64,000 nt of DNA from Rhizobium glycinendophyticum. GTDB lineage: Bacteria; Pseudomonadota; Alphaproteobacteria; Rhizobiales; Rhizobiaceae. The notes under the pieces are model-generated. The model ran no database searches and had not been told where the DNA came from. It saw only the letters and a list, made by a program, of their open reading frames with translations. Position numbers and translations under genes: made by a program. This document shows, one piece after another, positions 1-7,965 of the stretch (position 1 is its first letter; each line of letters starts with the position of its first letter). The stretch covers positions 2,790,001 to 2,854,000 of the forward strand of contig NZ_VFYP01000001.1 in NCBI RefSeq assembly GCF_006443685.1, given 5' to 3'.

Positions 1-984
1 AACCAGCCCATCGTCTACAACGGTCACGAATGCCGCGTCGGCGCCTCCATCGGCATCGCCACGCAGCCGGAAGCCGCCATTCCGCCCGAACAACTGCTGG
101 TGAATGCGGACATCGCCCTCTACGAGGCCAAGCGCCGCGGCCGGAATCGCGTCGAACATTTCAACGACAGTCTGCGCGCTCGCACGATCAACGTGAAGCA
201 GACGGCCGACGCCATCCTGCGCTCGCTCGGCGAAGATGACTTCGTTGCCTGGTACCAGCCGCAGTTCGATGCCACCACGCTGGAGATCAACGGCGCCGAA
301 GCACTTGCCCGCTGGAACCACCCGAAAAAGGGCATCCTTACACCCGATAAATTCCTCGATATTGCCGAAAGCCTCAACGTCGTCGCACAGATCGACGCCG
401 CTATTCTGGAGCAAGCCCTGACCCAGCTATCGCGCTGGAAAGCCCTGGGCCTCGGGATCGGACATGTCTCGGTCAACATCTCGGCGCAGCGCCTGTTCGA
501 AGACAAGCTGATCGACAGGCTGGAGACCCTGTCGCTGCAGCCGGGCAGCCTGTCCTTCGAACTGCTGGAATCGATCTCCTTCGATGACAAGGCCGATGCC
601 GTGGCTGAAAGCCTGGAGCGGATCAGGGCTCATGGCATCGCCATCGAGATCGATGATTTCGGCACCGGCTATGCCTCGATCCTGTCGCTGATCAAGCTTT
701 CGCCGAGCCGGTTGAAGATCGACCGCCAGTTGGTCGCCCCGATCGTCACCAACGCCACCCAGCGCCGCCTGATCAGTTCGATCGTCGATATCGGCCGTTC
801 CTTCGGCATCGGTATCGTGGCCGAAGGTGTCGAGACGATGGAACATGCGGCAATCCTGCGCGACCTCGGCTGCCACACCCTGCAGGGCTACGCGCTTGCC
901 CGGCCAATGAGCGCGGACGCCTTCGCCGAATTCGCCCAGCGCCACGCACAGAGCCGCGAAATCCCGATACCCCGCATTGCGTGA
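1..984 (+). CDS. GGDEF-EAL cyclic-di-GMP protein, 3' part only
   Basis: The reading frame is open from base 1, so the gene starts before the window. The first roughly 55 codons are the end of a GGDEF domain (ASIGIAT, then NADIALYEAKRRGRN). An EAL phosphodiesterase domain fills the rest. Its catalytic signatures look intact: EALARW, SVNISAQRL, ELLES, the IDDFGTGYASI loop and LKIDR. This suggests an active cyclic-di-GMP phosphodiesterase. The activity of the GGDEF half cannot be judged because its active-site motif lies outside the window. The gene ends 29 bases before the convergent exoD gene. Family assignment is firm; the signal sensed at the N-terminus is unknown. Confidence 0.93.
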   Translation, partial: NQPIVYNGHECRVGASIGIATQPEAAIPPEQLLVNADIALYEAKRRGRNRVEHFNDSLRARTINVKQTADAILRSLGEDDFVAWYQPQFDATTLEINGAEALARWNHPKKGILTPDKFLDIAESLNVVAQIDAAILEQALTQLSRWKALGLGIGHVSVNISAQRLFEDKLIDRLETLSLQPGSLSFELLESISFDDKADAVAESLERIRAHGIAIEIDDFGTGYASILSLIKLSPSRLKIDRQLVAPIVTNATQRRLISSIVDIGRSFGIGIVAEGVETMEHAAILRDLGCHTLQGYALARPMSADAFAEFAQRHAQSREIPIPRIA

Positions 985-1013
985 TGCGTCTCAGGAGTTC
1001 GTGAAAGACACCC

Positions 1014-1655
1014 TCAGCCCCCGAACAGGTCGAGGCTCTGGCCGGCGGCTACGGCGGCATAGGCGAGCGCGCCGAAATAAAGAAGCGCCAGCACCACCAT
1101 CAGATGTCCTGCGGCAACCACCGCGCCGTCCCGCTGAGAAATCCCGGTGGAGAGCAGCAGGATCGCCACCCCCGGCAGCGTGTTGGAAAACGGGATGAAG
1201 GAAAGCGGCATCATCAAAAGAACGCCGGCTGCCGTCAGCACCAGCCCGTTGATTCGGTTCACCACGGCACCGGTCGTCAGCCCGAGCAGTCGCGGCCGAA
1301 CATAACGGTCGACCTTGCGCAGGATCTTCAGGCCGCGCTCCAGCACCGGCACCAGACGACCGGTGTCGAGCTGGCGGTCCGCGACCTTGGCCGGAAGCCA
1401 GGGAAAGCGATTGAAGGTGATTGCGACGCCGATCAGTACGATGCCTGCGCCGAAGACAGTGGACACGCCCGGGATCGACACAGGGACAAGGAAGGGGAGC
1501 GACAGAAGTCCGCACAGCAAGAGCAGCCCGCTTTCCCCCATAATCTGCAGGATCTGCCTGAGCGTGACGTGCTCGCCGTCCATCGAGGCGATCACCTCTT
1601 CCAACACGGCACTGGTGCTTCGGTCTGTATCCTGGAAACCGATCTTCGTTGTCAT
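1014..1655 (-). CDS. exoD: ExoD family membrane protein
   Basis: A 213-residue protein of the ExoD family, which in Sinorhizobium is linked to exopolysaccharide synthesis and alkali tolerance, though its biochemistry is unclear. The N-terminal soluble stretch (about 1-40, with EEVIASMDGEHVTLRQIL) is followed by several hydrophobic segments (about 42-80 and 130-205). The motif LLLLCGLLSLPFLVPVSIPG is characteristic. Its length is normal for the family. It stands alone, convergent with the upstream EAL gene and divergent from the EamA permease. No strong ribosome site is visible before the chosen ATG. Confidence 0.85.
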   Translation of the reverse strand: MTTKIGFQDTDRSTSAVLEEVIASMDGEHVTLRQILQIMGESGLLLLCGLLSLPFLVPVSIPGVSTVFGAGIVLIGVAITFNRFPWLPAKVADRQLDTGRLVPVLERGLKILRKVDRYVRPRLLGLTTGAVVNRINGLVLTAAGVLLMMPLSFIPFSNTLPGVAILLLSTGISQRDGAVVAAGHLMVVLALLYFGALAYAAVAAGQSLDLFGG

Positions 1656-1799
1656 CAGGGCCGCTTTCGATTAACTCCGGGACGGATCTGTCAGAGGCGA
1701 CGCAATGCGGCGGCACCTCAAGCCGCAGATGAATGAGAATGCCGGTCAGGTCAAGTCACGCCAGCGAGGATGACGGAGACCCGGGCCCCGAGATGAAGC

Positions 1800-2741
1800 A
1801 TGACCGAGAACCTCGACCTCCCTGCCGCCCCCGCCAATCGTCATACCGTCCATGCCAAGGGCCGAGAAAAGCTCCTGGCCCATGCGGCCATGCTGCTCTT
1901 TGCCGCTCTGATCGCCGGTTCCTTCTCCTTCGGCGGCATGGCGGCCCAGCATCTCGAAGCTGGTCCGCTGACGCTCTGGCGCTACCTGATGACCATGGTC
2001 GTCATGGGCGTTCTCACATTCGGAGTGCTGGGGGTACCCTTCACGAAGCCACGTCGCGTCTGGCGCTATGCCCTGCTGGGCGGTCTCATCGCCGTTTACA
2101 TGTTGACAATGTTTGCGGCCCTCGAATTCACCAGTCCCGTGCAGACCGGCGCCGTCTTTACCCTGATGCCGCTGATATCAGCCGGGTTCGCGCTCCTCTT
2201 CATCGGCCAGAAGACGAGGCCTGATGTAATGATCGCCTTGGTGATCGCGGCCCTCGGCGCCATCTGGGTGATCTTCCGCGCCGATATCGGCGCCATCCTA
2301 TCCTTCGATGTCGGCCGTGGAGAGTTGATCTATTTCGTCGGCGTCATCTGCCACGGCGCCTATGTGCCGCTGATCCGCAAGTTCGGCCAGGGTGAGAACC
2401 CTGTCGCCTTCGGCTTCTGGGTTGTCGTCTTCACCATTCCATGGCTGCTGCCGACGGGTGCCGTGCCGCTCGCTGAAACCGATTTTGCCGCTCTGCCGGG
2501 CGCGGTATGGGCGACAATAGCCTATCTCTCGATCGTCACGACGGCCATCACCTTCATGCTTCTGCAATATGCATCCATGCGCCTGCCGGCCCCCAAGGTG
2601 CTGGGCTATGGCTATCTGACGCCGACCTTCATCATCCTGCTGGAGGGCCTGCTGGGCCATGGCTGGGCAAGCCCCGCAGTCTTCCTCGGCGCCCTGGTGA
2701 CGGCGGCCGGCCTCCTGGTGATGGGACTGCTCAGGGACTGA
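1800..2741 (+). CDS. EamA-type (DMT superfamily) permease
   Basis: A 313-residue protein with about ten hydrophobic helices arranged as two EamA repeats, starting after a soluble N-terminus of about 25 residues. The first repeat has FGGMAAQHLEAGPLTLWRYL and the second has IAYLSIVTTAITFMLLQ. This is the normal fold and length of drug/metabolite exporters of the 10-TMS class. The substrate cannot be told from sequence. The 3' end overlaps the convergent TetR gene by 11 bases. Members of this superfamily export amino acids, nucleosides or metabolites, so a link to the nearby pyrimidine genes is possible but unproven. Confidence 0.85.
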   Translation: MTENLDLPAAPANRHTVHAKGREKLLAHAAMLLFAALIAGSFSFGGMAAQHLEAGPLTLWRYLMTMVVMGVLTFGVLGVPFTKPRRVWRYALLGGLIAVYMLTMFAALEFTSPVQTGAVFTLMPLISAGFALLFIGQKTRPDVMIALVIAALGAIWVIFRADIGAILSFDVGRGELIYFVGVICHGAYVPLIRKFGQGENPVAFGFWVVVFTIPWLLPTGAVPLAETDFAALPGAVWATIAYLSIVTTAITFMLLQYASMRLPAPKVLGYGYLTPTFIILLEGLLGHGWASPAVFLGALVTAAGLLVMGLLRD

Positions 2742-3384
2742 CGGACGGCTTCAGGATCAGCCCATTAACGAAGAGGTTTTCCAAAAACAGCGCAGCCGCC
2801 TCGAAGCGGTCGGGGCCGTTCCGAGAGTTGCCGAGCACCGCCCTCACCTGGACGTCGAAATCGGCGTAATGCTGCGTCGTCGACCAGATCGAGAAAATCA
2901 TGTGATGCGGATCGCAATCGCGGATCTTGCCGCTCGCGATCCAGGCCCGGATAACCTCGGCCTTCTCGTCGACCAGGTCCTTCAGCGGGCCTTCGAGCAC
3001 GCCCATGATATGCGGCGCGCCCTGCAGGACCTCATTGGCGAAAAGCCGGCTTTCGCGCGGAAAATCCCGCGCCATCTCCAGCTTGCGGCGGATATAGGAT
3101 CGGATCTCCTCCTCTGGATCACCCTCGGCATCGAAAGCCGCCAGCGGCTCCAGCCAGTTCTCCAGAACGCGGTCGATCAGCGCCCGGTGCATCGCCTCCT
3201 TCGTGCGGAAATAATAGAGCAGGTTCGGCTTCGACATGCCCGCGACCTCGGCGATCTGGTCGATCGTCGAACCGTGGAATCCACGCTGCGAGAACACCTC
3301 CAGCGCCGCCTCCAGGATGAGCTCTTCCTTCTCCTCCTGAATCCGCGTCCGCCTCTGGGTCTGCGCCGCCCTCGGTATCGCCAT
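2731..3384 (-). CDS. RutR-like TetR family regulator
   Basis: A 217-residue TetR-family protein. The N-terminal helix-turn-helix spans about residues 17-65 (ILEAALEVFSQRGFHGSTIDQIAEVAGMSKPNLLYYF), and the C-terminal part resembles the RutR ligand domain. In E. coli, RutR binds uracil or thymine and represses pyrimidine-degradation genes. This gene is divergent from the pyrimidine-catabolic block. A near match to the RutR operator lies in the shared intergenic region at 3519-3534. I infer local control of the pyrimidine genes. The family is firm; the ligand is inferred. Confidence 0.87.
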   Translation of the reverse strand: MAIPRAAQTQRRTRIQEEKEELILEAALEVFSQRGFHGSTIDQIAEVAGMSKPNLLYYFRTKEAMHRALIDRVLENWLEPLAAFDAEGDPEEEIRSYIRRKLEMARDFPRESRLFANEVLQGAPHIMGVLEGPLKDLVDEKAEVIRAWIASGKIRDCDPHHMIFSIWSTTQHYADFDVQVRAVLGNSRNGPDRFEAAALFLENLFVNGLILKPSVSP

Positions 3385-3518
3385 CTTAGACCTGTTCCCC
3401 GCCTAGCTCGCTGAAATTGCAAGGCAATATTGAAGCCCAAAATCTGGGCATCTGCTCGATATTTTGTCGCAGAATTTTGCCGATTTCGTCTTGAGTGCCG
3501 TGATGGAAGTAGTAATGT

Positions 3519-3534
3519 TTTACCAGTCGGTCAA
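3519..3534. promoter_or_regulatory. RutR-box-like operator
   Basis: The site TTTACCAGTCGGTCAA matches the E. coli RutR consensus TTGACCA-N2-TGGTCAA at 12 of 14 defined positions. It lies about 150 bases before the amidohydrolase start. A weak possible promoter (TTGAGT at 3491 and TAATGT at 3513) sits just upstream of it, so bound repressor would block transcription. The consensus is from memory. Confidence 0.55.
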
Positions 3535-3669
3535 ATTATTGGACAGATGTCAACTAAAGGCAACTGCCGATACGACAGCGGAAAAGACAAACATAAGCCG
3601 CTGTGTCGACCTCGGGAACAGGGGAGTTGGGCGGAAGATCCGACTCTCAAAAACAGGTGAGGATCTGCA

Positions 3670-4923
3670 ATGACGGCGCAACCCGGCACGAACCTTCGCG
3701 TGAACGGCGATCGGCTGTGGGACATGCTCATGGAGATGGCGAAGATCGGCCCCGGTATTGCCGGCGGCAACAATCGCCAGACCCTGACCGATGAAGATGC
3801 CGAGGGTCGCCGCCTCTTCCAGCGCTGGTGCGAGGATGCAGGGCTGACCATGGGCGTCGACACCATGGGCAACATGTTCATGACGCGCCCTGGCACAGAT
3901 CCCGACGCCCTGCCCGTCTATATCGGCAGCCACCTCGATACGCAGCCCACCGGCGGCAAATATGACGGCGTGCTTGGCGTCTTGGCCGGTCTGGAAGTCG
4001 TGCGTTCGATGAACGACCTGAACATCAAGACCAGGCACCCCATCGTCGTCACCAACTGGACCAACGAGGAAGGCGCCCGGTTTGCGCCCGCCATGCTGGC
4101 CTCCGGCGTCTTTGCCGGCGTCCTGACCCAGGATTACGCCTATGCCCGCAAGGACATGGAGGGCAAGACCTTCGGCGACGAACTGAAGCGCATCGGCTGG
4201 GTCGGCGACGAAAAGGTCGGCGCAAGAAAGATGCACGCCTATTTCGAATATCACATCGAGCAGGGCCCGATCCTCGAGGCCGAAGAAAAGCAGATCGGTG
4301 TGGTCACCCACTGTCAGGGCCTTTGGTGGCTGGAATTCACCCTGACCGGCAAGGAAGCCCATACCGGCTCGACCCCGATGAACCACCGCGTCAATGCCGG
4401 CCTTGCCATGGCCCGCATCATGGAAATGGTGCAAGCCGTCGCCATGGACAACCAGCCGGGCTGCGTCGGCGGCGTCGGCCAGGTAAAATTCTCGCCCAAT
4501 TCCCGCAACGTGCTTCCGGGCACGGTGATCTTCACCGTCGACATCCGTTCGCCGGAACAGGCCAAGCTCGACGGCATGCGCGCGAGGATCGAGAAGGAGG
4601 CCGCCGACATCTGCGCTGCCCTCGGTGTCGGCTGTTCCATCGAGGCCGTCGGCCATTTCGATCCGGTCACCTTCGATCCGACCCTCGTCGCCTCCGTCCG
4701 CAAGGCCGCGGAAGATCTCGGCTACAGCCACATGAACATCATCTCCGGCGCCGGCCACGATGCCTGCTGGACGGCCAAGGTCGCACCATCAACCATGATC
4801 ATGTGCCCCTGCGTCGGTGGCTTGAGCCATAACGAGGCCGAGGAGATTTCCAAGGACTGGGCCAGCGCCGGCTGCGACGTGCTGCTCAGGGCGGTTCTGG
4901 AGACGGCGGAGATTGTGGCGTAG
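3670..4923 (+). CDS. N-carbamoyl (ureido) amidohydrolase, M20/AmaB family
   Basis: A 417-residue zinc-dependent hydrolase of the N-carbamoyl-L-amino-acid hydrolase / beta-ureidopropionase family. It removes the carbamoyl group from ureido acids, giving an amino acid, CO2 and ammonia. This is the last step of reductive pyrimidine breakdown. Metal-site signatures are visible: GSHLDTQPTGGKYDGVLGVL (about 91-110), TNWTNEEGARF (about 134-144), EYHIEQGP and the late GAGHDACW. The ATG follows the start-site stretch GTGAGGATCTGCA. It is the first gene of the pyrimidine block, and HydA, which makes its substrate, lies two genes downstream. Whether it prefers beta-alanine-type or alpha-amino-acid substrates cannot be decided here. 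Confidence 0.92.
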   Translation: MTAQPGTNLRVNGDRLWDMLMEMAKIGPGIAGGNNRQTLTDEDAEGRRLFQRWCEDAGLTMGVDTMGNMFMTRPGTDPDALPVYIGSHLDTQPTGGKYDGVLGVLAGLEVVRSMNDLNIKTRHPIVVTNWTNEEGARFAPAMLASGVFAGVLTQDYAYARKDMEGKTFGDELKRIGWVGDEKVGARKMHAYFEYHIEQGPILEAEEKQIGVVTHCQGLWWLEFTLTGKEAHTGSTPMNHRVNAGLAMARIMEMVQAVAMDNQPGCVGGVGQVKFSPNSRNVLPGTVIFTVDIRSPEQAKLDGMRARIEKEAADICAALGVGCSIEAVGHFDPVTFDPTLVASVRKAAEDLGYSHMNIISGAGHDACWTAKVAPSTMIMCPCVGGLSHNEAEEISKDWASAGCDVLLRAVLETAEIVA

Positions 4924-4961
4924 GATCGAAATCTAGGAGCAGTCCTGAACGGGAGCAAACC

Positions 4962-5177
4962 ATGGGACGACCGAGGGAATTGTCACCGGAAGAACGCGCT
5001 GACCTGCTGCGGCGGGGCTACAGACCGATTGAGATCTGGGTGCCCGATCTGGACAACGAAACTATACGTGCGCAACTCGCCGAGGAGGCAAGGCGGATCG
5101 CGGAGGCCGACGATGATGAAGACGAGGTGATGGACTGGCTAAAGGCTGTCGGTGCCAACGATTGGGACAAGCCGTGA
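4962..5177 (+). CDS. MazE-like antitoxin (DUF3018 type)
   Basis: A 71-residue acidic protein with the pattern GRPRELSPEERADLLRRGYRPIEIWVPD, typical of the DUF3018 antitoxin-like family. The N-terminus should bind DNA, and the acidic tail (EADDDEDEVMDWL) should bind the toxin. A GGGAG ribosome site precedes the ATG by about seven bases. The stop codon overlaps the GTG start of the MazF-like gene in the string GTGA, a usual antitoxin-toxin arrangement. The pair sits inside a metabolic operon, which is discussed as a finding. Confidence 0.85.
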   Translation: MGRPRELSPEERADLLRRGYRPIEIWVPDLDNETIRAQLAEEARRIAEADDDEDEVMDWLKAVGANDWDKP

Positions 5178-5557
5178 CGCTCGCGCGAGGCGATATCGTG
5201 GTTGCAGTCTTTCCGGGTGAACTGGGCAAGCCGAGACCGGCTGTGATCCTCCAACGCGACGAGCTTGTCGGACTGTTTAGCACGATCCTTGCCTGCCCGA
5301 TGACAACCCATCTGATCGACGCTCCAACTCTTCGTCCGATCATTGCCCCCAATTCTGAGAATGGTCTGCAGGAAGTTTCCCAGATCATGGGCGAGAAGCT
5401 CTCGCCCCTGAAAAAGGATGTCATCCGGCAGCGGATTGGCCGACTTACAAGCGGCGAACTCAAGCGGCTCGAAACCGCTCTGATCCACATAACCGGCCTC
5501 GATCTGGCCACCGGCCCGAGAAATGAAGCCGAACAAGGAGGGAAACAGCAGACATGA
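5174..5557 (+). CDS. MazF/PemK-like endoribonuclease toxin
   Basis: A 127-residue protein of the MazF/PemK family. These toxins cut mRNA at short sequence motifs. The signature RGDIVVAVFPGELGKPRPAVILQRDEL opens the protein, and EVSQIMGEKLSPLKKDVI is the usual C-terminal strand-helix. I chose the GTG at 5174, which overlaps the antitoxin stop as GTGA. A TTG at 5162 would add four residues. The toxin stop overlaps the hydA start as ATGA, so translation is probably coupled on both sides. No frame damage is seen, so it may be active. Confidence 0.85.
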   Translation: MTLARGDIVVAVFPGELGKPRPAVILQRDELVGLFSTILACPMTTHLIDAPTLRPIIAPNSENGLQEVSQIMGEKLSPLKKDVIRQRIGRLTSGELKRLETALIHITGLDLATGPRNEAEQGGKQQT

Positions 5558-7011
5558 CCACAACAGTCATCAAGGGCGGCACGGTCGTTACCGCCGATTT
5601 GACCTACAAGGCCGACGTCAAGATCGAGGGGGGTGTGATCGTCGAGATCGGGCCCAACATATCGGGCGACACCGTGCTCGACGCAGCCGGCTGTTACGTC
5701 ATGCCCGGTGGTATCGACCCGCATGTGCATCTGGAAATGCCCTTCATGGGCACCTATTCCGCCGACGACTTCGAAAGCGGCACGCGCGCCGGCCTTTCCG
5801 GCGGTACGACCATGGTGGTGGACTTCTGTCTTCCGGGCCCAGACCAGTCCCTGCTCGACGCGCTCACCATGTGGGACAACAAGACCTCGCGCGCCACGGC
5901 CGACTACTCCTTCCACATGGCGATCACCGGCTGGAACGAACGCGTCTTCGACGAAATGAAGACGGTCGTCCAGGATCGCGGCATCAACACCTTCAAGCAT
6001 TTCATGGCCTACAAGGGCGCGCTGATGGTGAATGACGACGAGATGTTCGCCTCCTTCCAGCGCTGCGCCGAACTCGGCGCGCTGCCGATGGTCCATGCCG
6101 AAAACGGCGACGTCGTCGCTTCGATGACCGCAAAGCTGCTGGCCGAAGGCAATAACGGCCCGGAGGCGCACGCCTATTCCCGTCCGCCGGAGGTCGAGGG
6201 CGAAGCGACCAACCGCGCCATCATGCTGGCCGACATGGCGGGCGTTCCGCTCTATGTCGTGCACACCTCCTGCGAGCAGGCCCATGAAGCCATCCGCCGC
6301 GCCCGCCAGAAGGGTATGCGCGTTTACGGCGAACCGCTGATCCAGCACCTGACGCTCGACGAGAGCGAATATTTCAACAAGGACTGGGACCATGCCGCCC
6401 GCCGCGTCATGTCGCCCCCCTTCCGCAACAAGCAACACCAGGATTCACTCTGGGCAGGCCTGCAATCGGGTTCGCTTTCGGTCGTCGCCACCGACCACTG
6501 CGCCTTTACCTCAGAACAGAAGCGTTTCGGTGTCGGCAACTTCGCCAAGATCCCGAACGGCACCGGCGGGCTCGAAGACCGTATGCCGATGCTCTGGACC
6601 TATGGTGTCGCCACCGGTCGCCTGACGATGAACGAATTCGTCGCGGTCACCTCGACCAACATCGCCAAGATCCTCAACATCTACCCGAAGAAGGGCGCCG
6701 TGCTCGTCGGCGCCGATGCCGACCTCGTGGTCTGGGATCCAAAGCGCTCCAAGACCATCTCCGCCAAGACCCAGCAGTCCTCGATCGACTACAATGTCTT
6801 CGAGGGCAAGGAAGTCACGGGCCTGCCGCGCTATACGCTCACCCGCGGCTATGTCGCGATCGAGGAAAGTGCCGTGAAGACTCGCGAGGGCCACGGCAAG
6901 TTCGTCAAGCGCGAGCCCTTCCCCGCGGTTTCCAAGGCGCTGTCGACCTGGAAGGAACTGGTCGCCCCGCGCAAGGTGGAACGCACCGGCATTCCGGCGA
7001 CGGGGGTTTGA
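5554..7011 (+). CDS. hydA: dihydropyrimidinase / hydantoinase
   Basis: A 485-residue cyclic amidohydrolase that opens dihydrouracil, dihydrothymine or hydantoins to ureido acids. Metal-binding motifs are present: GGIDPHVHLEMPFMG (about 52-66), the carbamylated-lysine region INTFKHFMAYKG (lysine about 150), VHAENGD, YVVHTSCEQAHEAI and VATDHCAF. Its length is normal for the family. The start overlaps the MazF stop by four bases. A dihydropyrimidine dehydrogenase, the first step of the reductive route, is not in the window. HydA products feed the amidohydrolase at 3670. Confidence is high for the family and good for pyrimidine catabolism. Confidence 0.95.
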   Translation: MTTTVIKGGTVVTADLTYKADVKIEGGVIVEIGPNISGDTVLDAAGCYVMPGGIDPHVHLEMPFMGTYSADDFESGTRAGLSGGTTMVVDFCLPGPDQSLLDALTMWDNKTSRATADYSFHMAITGWNERVFDEMKTVVQDRGINTFKHFMAYKGALMVNDDEMFASFQRCAELGALPMVHAENGDVVASMTAKLLAEGNNGPEAHAYSRPPEVEGEATNRAIMLADMAGVPLYVVHTSCEQAHEAIRRARQKGMRVYGEPLIQHLTLDESEYFNKDWDHAARRVMSPPFRNKQHQDSLWAGLQSGSLSVVATDHCAFTSEQKRFGVGNFAKIPNGTGGLEDRMPMLWTYGVATGRLTMNEFVAVTSTNIAKILNIYPKKGAVLVGADADLVVWDPKRSKTISAKTQQSSIDYNVFEGKEVTGLPRYTLTRGYVAIEESAVKTREGHGKFVKREPFPAVSKALSTWKELVAPRKVERTGIPATGV

Positions 7012-7040
7012 GCGGTTCGATGGCGTTGGCGCGTGGTCTT

Positions 7041-7427
7041 CCCCCCCTCTGTCACTTCGTGACATCTCCCCCACAAGGGGGGAGATCGGCCGCGGCGTGC
7101 TCGGGCCAAACCTCCCCCTCGAGGGGGGAGGTCGCCGCAACGCGGCGGGTGGGGGTGAGCCCGGCGACGAGTTCGACGTCACAGCAACAGACGAGCGCTC
7201 TACACATCACCCCACCCCGGAGCTTCGCTCCGACCCTCCCCCTCAAGGGGAGGGTGAGGCCGCAACGCCTCTCTCAACCGCTCTCCCCCCTTGAGGGGGA
7301 GATGCCCGGCAGGGCAGAGGGGGGCAACCCAAGCGCCGACGTCAGCGACACCAGCAAACCAGCGCGCTCCGCGCCCCCTCATCCGGCGCTGCGCGCCACC
7401 GTCTCCCCGCTGGGGAGAAGAGGTCAC
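7041..7427. repeat. mosaic of GC-rich palindromic repeats
   Basis: The 416 bases between hydA and the cupin gene hold no convincing gene. They contain at least five palindromic modules: 7041-7098, 7111-7158, 7207-7257, 7281-7325 and 7370-7422. Each has a CCTCCCC...GGGGAGG type hairpin with a short loop (TCGA, TCAA, CTTG or similar). They look like the interspersed mosaic elements common in rhizobial intergenic DNA. Two of the modules recur in the same order at 30365-30480. Such hairpins between convergent genes may also end transcription. Confidence 0.85.
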
Positions 7428-7841
7428 TCAAACCTCGACCAGCCCATCCAGCTCCGGCAGAAGCACAACGCTCTCCTGCTCGTTCGGATCGGTGCGCGCG
7501 ATGATCGCCGTGCAGGGCGCGTTCGACAGGTTGGCCGGCAGATGCGGAACGCCGGCCGGGATGTAGAACAGCTCACCCGCATGCACGATCACATGGTTTT
7601 CCAGCCGCTCGCCATACCAGGTATGGGCCTGGCCGGAGAGCATGTAGATCGCCGTCTCGTGGCTCTCATGCAGATGCGCCTTGGCGCGCGCGCCCGGCGG
7701 CATGGTCAGCACATGCATGCAGATGCCCTTCGAGCCGACGGTCTCGGCGGCGATGCCCTCAAAGTAACTCAGTCCCTGCTTGCCCTCATAGGTATGGCCG
7801 GGCTTCACGATCCGGCAGGTGGGCTTTGCTGATGCGTCCAT
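7428..7841 (-). CDS. small cupin-domain protein
   Basis: A 137-residue single-domain cupin. Metal-site pattern elements are visible: AKAHLHESHETAIYMLSGQAHTWYG (about 55-79) and the second motif GELFYIPAGVPHLPANL. I chose the ATG at 7841 because GAGGACGG lies just upstream; in-frame codons further upstream have no good ribosome site. The gene reads against its neighbours, between hydA and the ABC ATPase. Small cupins can be isomerases, oxygenases or binding proteins, so the reaction is unknown. Its placement in a pyrimidine block suggests a ureido or nucleobase derivative as substrate, but this is only inference. Confidence 0.8.
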   Translation of the reverse strand: MDASAKPTCRIVKPGHTYEGKQGLSYFEGIAAETVGSKGICMHVLTMPPGARAKAHLHESHETAIYMLSGQAHTWYGERLENHVIVHAGELFYIPAGVPHLPANLSNAPCTAIIARTDPNEQESVVLLPELDGLVEV

Positions 7842-7965
7842 TGTCCCGTCCTCTTCCATTCGGCGGCGAGCCCGCCACTCCCGATCCGCTGCTCCCGAGC
7901 GGCCGCATGTCCAAAGAATGCAAGAGGCGGTCCGCCTTTGCAACAAACCCGATTGGTCCCAGCGC

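Noticed and set aside
7097..7294. Short frames in the mosaic repeat (for example 65 codons)
   Set aside because: They are made of the palindromic repeat itself and are Pro, Gly and Arg rich.
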